Source: Verrucomicrobiota bacterium (GTDB lineage Bacteria > Verrucomicrobiota > Kiritimatiellia > CAIQIC01 > Lenti-01). Taken from it: a stretch of 38,914 bases of DNA. A model generated the notes under the pieces. The model ran no database searches, was not told where the DNA came from, and was given only the letters and a program-made list of their open reading frames with translations. Of this stretch, positions 1-7,892 are shown in pieces; position 1 is the first letter of the stretch; each line of letters opens with the position of its first letter. The translations under genes and the position numbers were made by a program. The stretch lies in the NCBI GenBank assembly GCA_031262805.1, contig JAISGX010000099.1, forward strand, positions 1 through 38,914, written 5' to 3'.

Positions 1-215
1 GTTCGAAACGCCGCTCCCACCCCCCGATTCCCCGGATGCGACACCACAAAGGCCCCCGCCCCCCGTGCCAGTTCCGCCGTGCGGTCTGTGGAGCCGTCAT
101 CCACCACCAGCTTCACCACCTCATCCACATCGGGCAGCGAATCCGGCAACCGCTCCAACACATGGGCAATGGACGCCTCTTCATTCAACGCGGGAAGTTG
201 GATCACTAATTTCAT
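1..215 (-). CDS. Family 2 glycosyltransferase, N-terminal part (cut by window edge)
   Basis: Reading the minus strand from the ATG at 215 gives about 71 residues beginning MKLVIQLPALNEE, followed by VVDDGSTDRT and a stretch VSHPGNRGVGAAF. The PALNEE and DDGSTD motifs are the nucleotide-sugar binding signatures of GT-A fold family 2 glycosyltransferases, and HPGNRGVGAA resembles the dolichol-phosphate mannosyltransferase/polyprenyl glycosyltransferase branch. The protein is cut off by the left edge of the window, which is why the ORF track missed it. An AGGTG sequence lies 5 nt before the ATG and a good promoter lies further upstream. The acceptor and any C-terminal membrane segments cannot be seen, so the exact substrate is unknown. 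Confidence 0.85.
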   Translation of the reverse strand, partial: MKLVIQLPALNEEASIAHVLERLPDSLPDVDEVVKLVVDDGSTDRTAELARGAGAFVVSHPGNRGVGAAFR

Positions 216-256
216 GCGCACCTGTCCGAATGGGGTTCAGCCTTTTTCACTTGGGC

Positions 257-286
257 ATCATAACCGCCCCAACGCTCCCCGTGCAA
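257..286 (-). promoter_or_regulatory. Promoter for the glycosyltransferase gene
   Basis: On the minus strand TTGCAC (286-281) is followed after 18 nt by TATGAT (262-257). This is a near-consensus sigma70-type promoter, with transcription expected to begin around 250 and a leader of about 35 nt. The rest of 216-450 holds no gene I can support. It includes a perfect 12-bp palindrome ATCCTTAAGGAT at 308-319, upstream of the -35 box. Confidence 0.6.
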
Positions 287-450
287 TCTTTATGGCACAA
301 CCGGATGATCCTTAAGGATAAACCCGCCGTCACTTTTTGAAATCTGGATTCAAGGAATGCGTCCAATCCTCCTCGATGTTCCGAGATTGGGGAGCATGTG
401 GGCCGAGATGCCAGCATAATGTAGAGCCATGGACTACGTTTTTTCAGGCG

Positions 451-990
451 TCAAAACGGTGGAATGGCTTCCCGGCGGCGGTGTTCTTCTGTTTTTTCAT
501 ATGCATCGCGGTATCGCCCAGCGGCGGGAGTTTCCAGCGTGAGGGAGGTGTGCAGGGGATTATTGAACCAAGCCGTCATGCCTTTGGTGTTGCGCCAGCT
601 TTTCGGCCGGACGAGCAGGTTTCGGGCACGTTCCAGCAGGTGGGCTTCCGAGGAATCCACTTGCTCCCAACGGCCGCGGCGGCCTTCGGCTTTCAGGATG
701 ACGGCGAGTTCGTCCTCCCCAATGGCTTGATGGCTCGCCTTGCTGTAGCGAATCACGGCGGCGCGGCCGCGAACAAAGGACAAGCGGAGGGTCCAACCGT
801 CGTAGGCATAGGTGCGGTCGGGAAGAGCGGGCAGGAGGGAATGGACGGAATCGTTGGTGGAGGAGGGTGGGCCGTAGCGGGCGTCGTTCTGCGCCACCGT
901 TTCATACAGCCGGGCAGGGGCGGAGCAGGCGGCGGCGAAGCAGAGCACGGCCCAAACGCGGAAAAGGCGGGTTTTCGATGGAAACGTCAT
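451..990 (-). CDS. Small lipoprotein of unknown function
   Basis: The ORF track runs from 1131, but I place the start at the internal ATG at 990. The protein then begins MTFPSKTRLFRVWAVLCFAAACSAP, a classic lipoprotein signal with a lipobox ending in Cys, and AAAGGAAAG precedes it. The mature part is about 155 residues, soluble and fairly basic, with a central stretch (DGWTLRLSFVRGRAAVIRYSK) that looks like a small beta-rich domain. I do not recognise a family. It lies downstream of pgi on the same strand and may be transcribed with it. An AGGAGG seven nt before the ATG at 1131 leaves open a longer product or a separate short upstream reading frame (see findings). Confidence 0.6.
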   Translation of the reverse strand: MTFPSKTRLFRVWAVLCFAAACSAPARLYETVAQNDARYGPPSSTNDSVHSLLPALPDRTYAYDGWTLRLSFVRGRAAVIRYSKASHQAIGEDELAVILKAEGRRGRWEQVDSSEAHLLERARNLLVRPKSWRNTKGMTAWFNNPLHTSLTLETPAAGRYRDAYEKTEEHRRREAIPPF

Positions 991-1161
991 GCCCCGAGCT
1001 TTCCTTTGGCCACCCCTGGCCCCGACGGAGCAATCCGCATGAGCATCCACCCGTCTTGCGCACGGGAAGGTCCAATATGCCACGGCGATGTTCCAGAGCG
1101 CGGCGGCCGGAAAAAGAATTCGGTTGAGCATCGCGGCGCCTCCTGCCTGCCTTGAGGACGG

Positions 1162-2859
<1,698 letters not shown>

Positions 2860-2863
2860 CTAT

Positions 2864-2892
2864 ATCAAAGCACGAAGCGAACGGTTTTTCAA
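2864..2892 (-). promoter_or_regulatory. Likely pgi promoter
   Basis: On the minus strand TTGAAA (2892-2887) and TTTGAT (2869-2864) are separated by 17 nt. They lie between the terminator of the upstream phosphofructokinase gene and the pgi start, giving a leader of roughly 30 nt. The -10 match is moderate. Confidence 0.45.
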
Positions 2893-2920
2893 GCGGTGGG
2901 TTGGCGAAGGCGGAAACGAA

Positions 2921-2950
2921 AAACGCCCCGCCGGGAAGGACGGGGCGTTT
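2921..2950 (-). terminator. Rho-independent terminator of the phosphofructokinase gene
   Basis: A perfect 10-bp stem AAACGCCCCG / CGGGGCGTTT with a 10-nt loop. On the minus strand it ends in GGGGCGTTTTTCG, 17 nt after the phosphofructokinase stop codon. The outer A-T pairs make it partly usable in both directions. Confidence 0.85.
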
Positions 2951-2966
2951 GGAAGGCGGGTAGCCT

Positions 2967-4184
2967 TTATTTTTTGGCTTTCACGCGTTTGAAACGGCCG
3001 ATCTTCGGCAACTTGCCGACGATGGGCGCGGCATAGTTGAGGAAGGCCTTGGTGACATCGCAACCGTTCTTGGCAATGAAGTTGTCGGGCATGTGGCGCG
3101 TTTCCTTGGCGACGTTGCACAGGGGCACGCGCTCAAAATACACTTGGTATTTCGCGCCTTTTTTGCGGCGGATGGCGATGGAACCGTCGATGTCGGCGCC
3201 AACGGCGCATTTGACGGCTTCACGGCCCACGGCAAAGGCTTCCTTGGCGTCATTCTCGGAGACCACGCCCGGGAAGGAGCGCTGGAGATAGCCGAAGGTA
3301 TCGGCGCGCACGCGGGAAATATCGGTCTTCTGCTTGATCAGGCCGACGAGGAAATCGCCGAGGATGCCGGTGCCGGAGAGCTGCACATTGCCGTGGCTGT
3401 CCACTTCTTTGGTGTAGGCGGCGGCGATGGGCGTTCCGGCGGCATCCACGATGCCTTCGGAAACGGCGACGACGCAACGGCCATATTTCTTGTATTGCGC
3501 CTGCACCTGAGCGGCGAACTGCGTGACGTCAAAGGCCCGTTCGGGAAGGTAGATGAGGTGCGGACCTGCGCCGGGATAGGTTCGGGCCAGGGCGGAGGCG
3601 GCGGTCAGGAAGCCGGCGTGGCGGCCCATGATGACGTTGATTTTCACCCCGGGCAGGGCGGCGTTGTCCAAGTCGTCGCCCATGAAGGCCTGGGCCACGA
3701 ACTTGGCGCTACTGGCGAAACCGGGGGTGTGGTCATTTTCGCGAAGGTCGTTGTCCACGGTTTTGGGGATGTGGAAGCAGTGCAGTTCGTAATCGGCTTC
3801 TTTGGCTTCCTCGTTGATGATGTGGGCGGTTTCGGCGGAGTCGTTGCCGCCGATATAGAAGAAGTAGCGGACATTGTATTTCTGCAACTTTTCAAAAATC
3901 TTCTGGCAGTCTTCCTTGGTGGGCTTTTTCCGGACGGAGCCCAAGGCGGAGGAGGGAGTGGCGGCGACGGCTTTGAGGGTTTCGAGACTTTCGCGGCCCA
4001 GATCAATCAGATCCTCCCCCAGAATACCTTTAATGCCGTGCAGGGCGCCGAAGATCTTTTGGATTTGCTTGTGCTTGCGGGCTTCCATAACGGCGCCGAT
4101 CAGGCTTTGGTTGATCACCACCGTGGGACCGCCGCTCTGGGCGATGAGCATATTGCCGACGATTTTTTTGTACTTCTTAGCCAT
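2967..4184 (-). CDS. pfp: PPi-type 6-phosphofructokinase (diphosphate-fructose-6-phosphate 1-phosphotransferase)
   Basis: Phosphorylates fructose 6-phosphate to the 1,6-bisphosphate, probably with pyrophosphate as donor. This step is reversible and common in anaerobes. The 405-residue protein shows QSGGPTVVINQS near the N-terminus, YIGGNDSAET (about residue 107-116), the catalytic PKTVDNDL (about 137) and MGRHAGFL (about 182). In the family the residue after the GGD glycine pair separates ATP users (Gly) from PPi users (Asp). Here the motif is GGNDS, with the Asp of PPi enzymes and an Asn in place of the usual first Asp. This variant is, as far as I recall, typical of the clostridial/spirochaete PPi-PFK subgroup. 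Its own terminator lies just downstream and a weak AAGGAAA Shine-Dalgarno upstream. Donor specificity is inferred from sequence only. Confidence 0.88.
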   Translation of the reverse strand: MAKKYKKIVGNMLIAQSGGPTVVINQSLIGAVMEARKHKQIQKIFGALHGIKGILGEDLIDLGRESLETLKAVAATPSSALGSVRKKPTKEDCQKIFEKLQKYNVRYFFYIGGNDSAETAHIINEEAKEADYELHCFHIPKTVDNDLRENDHTPGFASSAKFVAQAFMGDDLDNAALPGVKINVIMGRHAGFLTAASALARTYPGAGPHLIYLPERAFDVTQFAAQVQAQYKKYGRCVVAVSEGIVDAAGTPIAAAYTKEVDSHGNVQLSGTGILGDFLVGLIKQKTDISRVRADTFGYLQRSFPGVVSENDAKEAFAVGREAVKCAVGADIDGSIAIRRKKGAKYQVYFERVPLCNVAKETRHMPDNFIAKNGCDVTKAFLNYAAPIVGKLPKIGRFKRVKAKK

Positions 4185-4228
4185 AAAACGTTTTTCCTTT
4201 TCGTGGGGGGTTCATGCCACGGGGGCGA

Positions 4229-4258
4229 ATAGAAGCAAAAATTCCGCAGTTTTTGCAA
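4229..4258 (-). promoter_or_regulatory. Possible promoter of the phosphofructokinase gene
   Basis: Minus-strand TTGCAA (4258-4253) and TTCTAT (4234-4229) are 18 nt apart, about 45 nt before the start codon. The -35 is good and the -10 weak. Confidence 0.35.
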
Positions 4259-4289
4259 GTGGTTTGTGCACCGGGACGGATTTTCCGCT

Positions 4290-4982
4290 CTAGCGTTTCC
4301 GGTTCCAGGCGGCGGAGTGATATTTCTGGAGAAGGCTGGGTGGAACATCCGGGGCTGGCGCCTCCCGCCACCGGGAAATCCCCCATTCCTGGGCAATGGC
4401 TTCCGCCATGGCGGCTTCCGTTTCCTCTGCACCCGAGCGGATGCCGGGCGCCTGAAGGGATCCTTGGTATAGGGCCGCCGGGCCCATCCGACGCAACGCC
4501 CCACCTAGGATTTTACGACCGGCGGCCATCAGATCCATCGCCACCGGCCGGACAAAGCACTGCGAGGCGCCTTCCGGCCCGTTCGGGGCGAGCTGACCGG
4601 TGGGACCGTAGGCCTCGGTGGAAAGGCCGCACCGGCACAGGGCGCCCTGAACGGCGCCATGCAGTCGGGCATAGAGGGTTTTTGGGCGCCAGCCGCCTTC
4701 CAGCGGAATCACGCAGGAAAAGGTCATATCGGTTTCGTGAAGGACCACGCCGCCGCCGGTCGGCCGACGGACGGCCTGGGCATGCAACTCCGGCGGAAGG
4801 GTCCGAAGGACATCCGCCCAAGCCTGGGCATAGCCGAAGGTGGCGCCCCGCCCCCCCCACCGATAAAACCGCAGGCAAAAGGCGGCGGGCGCGGTGCGGG
4901 CCACGGCTTCATCCACCGCCATCTGGGTGAAGACATCCGCTTCTGGAAATGAAATCCGCCAACCGTCCATGGCGGCAGACAT
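4290..4982 (-). CDS. Lipoate-protein ligase A family protein (short form)
   Basis: Member of the LplA/LipB/BirA cofactor-transferase fold, which attaches lipoate or octanoate to a lysine of acceptor proteins such as GcvH or E2 subunits. RRPTGGGVVLHETD (about residues 68-81) is the nucleotide/lipoyl-binding loop, and GRKILGGALRR (about 152) carries the conserved Lys (KIxGxAxxR). FYRWGGRGATFGYAQAW near residue 40 is the typical N-terminal strand-turn. At about 230 residues it lacks the C-terminal accessory domain of E. coli LplA. It could therefore be a ligase with a separate accessory protein, or a LipM/LipL-like octanoyl transferase. The track start (5042) is a TTG with no ribosome site. I use the ATG at 4982, and an ATG at 4970 (MDGWRISFPEAD) is equally plausible. 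Confidence 0.82.
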   Translation of the reverse strand: MSAAMDGWRISFPEADVFTQMAVDEAVARTAPAAFCLRFYRWGGRGATFGYAQAWADVLRTLPPELHAQAVRRPTGGGVVLHETDMTFSCVIPLEGGWRPKTLYARLHGAVQGALCRCGLSTEAYGPTGQLAPNGPEGASQCFVRPVAMDLMAAGRKILGGALRRMGPAALYQGSLQAPGIRSGAEETEAAMAEAIAQEWGISRWREAPAPDVPPSLLQKYHSAAWNRKR

Positions 4983-5126
4983 AGCCCACACAGCGGAAAA
5001 AGTACAGGCGGAAACCGGAGTGGACCGGAAAAGACGGGTCAACTTTTTACTGGCGGAAAGTGTAGCGTTTCGTCATAGTTCAGCCCGTCTTACGGTGCAG
5101 GTTCCCCGTCTTCAAACGGAGCAAGG

Positions 5127-6032
5127 ATGGTTATGGTTAGGAAATGGATGCAGATTGCAGGAGCACTTCTGGCAGGTGTGGTGGCCACCTTGCTGGTTTC
5201 GTGCGCCCCAAAAACGGAGCAGGCGCAGGGAGATGCGGCCTCCTTGGTGAGGAATGCATGGATGGCGTACCGCTTGGGCGAGTATCAGAATGCCATCCAG
5301 GATTTCACGACCGTCCGAAGCATGACGGAAAAGGGATCGGACGAGTGGGCCATGGCAACCTACGGCCTGGGCATCACGTGGGACCTCCGGCGGCCCGGCG
5401 AAAATCCGCGCCTGGCCACCCAGCTCTATCATGAGGTGCTCAACGCCGCCGCCGACGCCCCCATTGCCCCCTGGGCGGAATTAGCCTTGGCCCGCCAGCT
5501 GCACCTGGTGCCGGTGGGGCAGGAGCCGGATTATGACGCGGTGAATGCCGCCTATCAAAAAATTGTCGATACCTATCCGGACCATTTGGCCGCGAAGGAG
5601 GCCTTTTTATACCTCGAAAGCATCCAACTGGCCAAACTGGAGCCGGTCTCCTCCAAGGCTTCGGCGGAACGCCTCTTGAACTTCATCCGGCAGGACCCAG
5701 GCAAAGCGGAATTCGTCGGCCCGGCCTATTCCCTACTGTCCGTCGCCTATGTCACGCTGGATGACCAAGAAAACCGCCTGCATGTGGAGCAGGAAGCCTT
5801 CGAGCACACGGAAACAGACCCCACCGACCCGTCGGTGGAATTTGCCTGGGCGTATTGGAACCTAGCGACGATTGCCGAATTCGAGGTGGGCGATTTCGAC
5901 CTGGCCCGTTCGTATTACACGGCCCTGATTAAGGAGTATCCCAACGACATCCGCGTCCATGGCAGCAAACAGGCGCTCAAACGCATGGACGCGCTGGAGG
6001 CCAGGCTGCTGGCGGAAGAGGAGGAACGGTAG
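5127..6032 (+). CDS. TPR-like lipoprotein, first gene of an ABC sugar-uptake operon
   Basis: The N-terminus MVMVRKWMQIAGALLAGVVATLLVSC is a lipoprotein signal with lipobox LVSC, so the protein should be anchored in the outer or inner membrane facing the periplasm. The roughly 275 residues after it are helical, with repeated Ala/Tyr/Leu-rich segments (AWMAYRLGEYQNAIQDF, AWAYWNLATIAEFEVGDFDLARSYY) of tetratricopeptide type, and an acidic C-terminus (LLAEEEER). TPR units usually mediate protein contacts, so it may organise the transporter or its substrate-binding protein. It ends 2 nt before the next gene, which implies coupling. GGAG lies 5 nt before the ATG at 5127 and 11 nt before a second ATG at 5133; either may be used. 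Confidence 0.75.
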   Translation: MVMVRKWMQIAGALLAGVVATLLVSCAPKTEQAQGDAASLVRNAWMAYRLGEYQNAIQDFTTVRSMTEKGSDEWAMATYGLGITWDLRRPGENPRLATQLYHEVLNAAADAPIAPWAELALARQLHLVPVGQEPDYDAVNAAYQKIVDTYPDHLAAKEAFLYLESIQLAKLEPVSSKASAERLLNFIRQDPGKAEFVGPAYSLLSVAYVTLDDQENRLHVEQEAFEHTETDPTDPSVEFAWAYWNLATIAEFEVGDFDLARSYYTALIKEYPNDIRVHGSKQALKRMDALEARLLAEEEER

Positions 6033-6034
6033 CC

Positions 6035-7846
6035 ATGTCTGTCCCCAAAAAACTGTTTTCGTTCATCCAGACCTATTTTGCTCTGCTTGTTGTGGTGGCC
6101 GTGTATGTCTGGTCCGTGTTCGTCATCATTACCTACCGCGCCCAGGAAGCCCCGCCGGAGGCCATTGTCATCCGCCTGGGCCACTGGCAGCTGGAGGCCA
6201 GCGTGCGGGAAGCCGTGGATGAAATGGCGGAGAAATACCGTGCGATGCACCCCAACGTCATCATCATCCAGGACGCCATTCCGGAAAGCACCTACGGCCA
6301 GTGGGTCAGCACCCAGCTGATGGGCGGCACCGCCCCCGACCTCCTGCAGGTGGGCGCACAGCTTCCGGCTAACATCTGGCTGTCCTATTACAACCGCTAT
6401 TTCCAACCGCTGTCCCGCTATGTCTACAACCCGAACCCCTACAACGCAGGCACCGAGCTGGCCGACACGCCCCTACGCCAGACATACAAAGACGGCATGA
6501 AAACCGCCTATGTGCCGGAAATGCAGGAATATCTCTCCATTCCGCTGACCTTATTCGGCACGCGAATCCTCTACAACAAGACCTTGCTAAAGGAAATTAC
6601 CGGCCTGGAGGAAGCGCCGCTGAACTACCGCGACTTCCTGGCCGTCTGCGCCCAAATCGCCAGCACCACCAATCCCGTGGATGGCACCCCCTACATTCCC
6701 ATTGCCGGCTCGGCCTATCATTTCGGCTTCTGGGATTCCATGATGTTCGCGCCCGTCACCTACGGCGCCTTGCGCCGGGCGGATTTCAACCGCGACGGTT
6801 TTGTGGGCAACGATGAAACCTTCGTGGCCTTCAAAACCGGATTGCTGGATTTCCATTATCCCCCCGTGGCGGGCTGGCTCAAGATGATCCGCGAAGTGAC
6901 GGACCATTTCCAAACCGGCTATACCGGCCTAGGCCGCGATGAGGCCGTCTTCCTCTTCGCTCAGCAGCGCGCCGTCTTCATGACCACGGGCACGTGGGAT
7001 GCCGGTTCGCTCCTCGCCCAGGCCGAGGGCCAGTTTGAGGTGGGCATCATGGATTTCCCGCTACCGGCGAATGACGATCCGTATTACGGCGGCGTGGTGG
7101 AAGGCCGGATCTATGAAACCCCCGGCGTCGGCTTCCAGTTCGCCATCACCCGCGCCTCCAAGCACTTCGATGTGGCGTTGGATTTCCTCATGTTCCTCTC
7201 CTCCCAGAAGGGCAACGAGGAACTCAACGGCATCATCGGCTGGATTCCGGCCATCAAAGGCACGGAGATCATCCCCCTGCTGCAAGCCTTTGAGCCCCAT
7301 CTGGAAGGCGTCTACAACAACGTCAACTTCGCCCTCGGCGGCAACACCACCATCAAATGGGGCCAAGAGTTCGATTTGTACAAGGTCAACCAGCTTTCCT
7401 TTGAAGATCTGGCGGGGCGCTTCACCCGGTATTACCTCGAAAACGGCTTGAAGGACTTTCTGGAGCAGCAGCGCGACTGGCGCCGCGGCATGCAGCGCAA
7501 TGAGCAGTATCTCGCCGGCATCCGCGGCCGGGCCATCCTGGCGGATCTGGCGATGGAACAAGCCGGAACCCCGGAGGAACGCGCCGCCGCCGAGCTGGAT
7601 TCCGAATCCTCCTGGGTGCGCTACCGCGCCATCACCTCCGCCCGGCAAATCTGGGGGGAATTGAACCACGCCCGCCAGATGGACCTGGTGAATCAAACGG
7701 AGTTGCCCGAGGATTTCGTCGGTCCCTATGAATACTCCGAGCGCGTGATGGAGAAAATCCGCCGTCGCCTGCGCGAGCAGAAAGCGGCGGAGACCCGGCT
7801 GGCGAAGGAGCCGCCGGACGATCCTCCACCGGCCGAATCCCCTTGA
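6035..7846 (+). CDS. Membrane-anchored extracellular solute-binding protein (family 1, sugar type)
   Basis: A 603-residue ABC-transporter solute-binding protein. Residues 13-34 form a hydrophobic segment (FALLVVVAVYVWSVFVIITY) with no clear cleavage site or lipobox, so it is probably tethered by an uncleaved signal anchor. The body has the family 1 pattern: IRLGHWQ, AVDEMAEKYRAMHPNVIII, TAPDLLQVGA, a hinge region with TLFGTRILYNKTLL, and MTTGTWDAGSLLAQ. An insert around residue 248, DFNRDGFVGNDE, matches a dockerin/EF-hand Ca2+ loop. The C-terminal 150 residues after the binding domain are charged and helical and not typical of the family. GAGGAA provides the ribosome site. The neighbouring fused permease identifies it as part of an importer; the family suggests oligosaccharide or polyol. 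Confidence 0.88.
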   Translation: MSVPKKLFSFIQTYFALLVVVAVYVWSVFVIITYRAQEAPPEAIVIRLGHWQLEASVREAVDEMAEKYRAMHPNVIIIQDAIPESTYGQWVSTQLMGGTAPDLLQVGAQLPANIWLSYYNRYFQPLSRYVYNPNPYNAGTELADTPLRQTYKDGMKTAYVPEMQEYLSIPLTLFGTRILYNKTLLKEITGLEEAPLNYRDFLAVCAQIASTTNPVDGTPYIPIAGSAYHFGFWDSMMFAPVTYGALRRADFNRDGFVGNDETFVAFKTGLLDFHYPPVAGWLKMIREVTDHFQTGYTGLGRDEAVFLFAQQRAVFMTTGTWDAGSLLAQAEGQFEVGIMDFPLPANDDPYYGGVVEGRIYETPGVGFQFAITRASKHFDVALDFLMFLSSQKGNEELNGIIGWIPAIKGTEIIPLLQAFEPHLEGVYNNVNFALGGNTTIKWGQEFDLYKVNQLSFEDLAGRFTRYYLENGLKDFLEQQRDWRRGMQRNEQYLAGIRGRAILADLAMEQAGTPEERAAAELDSESSWVRYRAITSARQIWGELNHARQMDLVNQTELPEDFVGPYEYSERVMEKIRRRLREQKAAETRLAKEPPDDPPPAESP

Positions 7847-7892
7847 TCCCCGATGACCCAACCCCATCCACCTGTGAACTGAGCGGAGCGAT

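Noticed and set aside
337-1155. Plus-strand ORFs of 272 and 88 codons opposite the lipoprotein gene
   Set aside because: They mirror the minus-strand lipoprotein frame, have repetitive Gly/Ala/Arg composition and no ribosome site.
3093-4232. 379-codon plus-strand ORF over the phosphofructokinase gene
   Set aside because: Antisense shadow of a well-conserved gene; its Gly/His/Val-rich composition is typical of such shadows in GC-rich DNA.
5040-5042. TTG start of the lipoate ligase-like gene as listed in the track
   Set aside because: No ribosome site, and the extra residues do not match the family N-terminus; ATG at 4982 or 4970 fits better.
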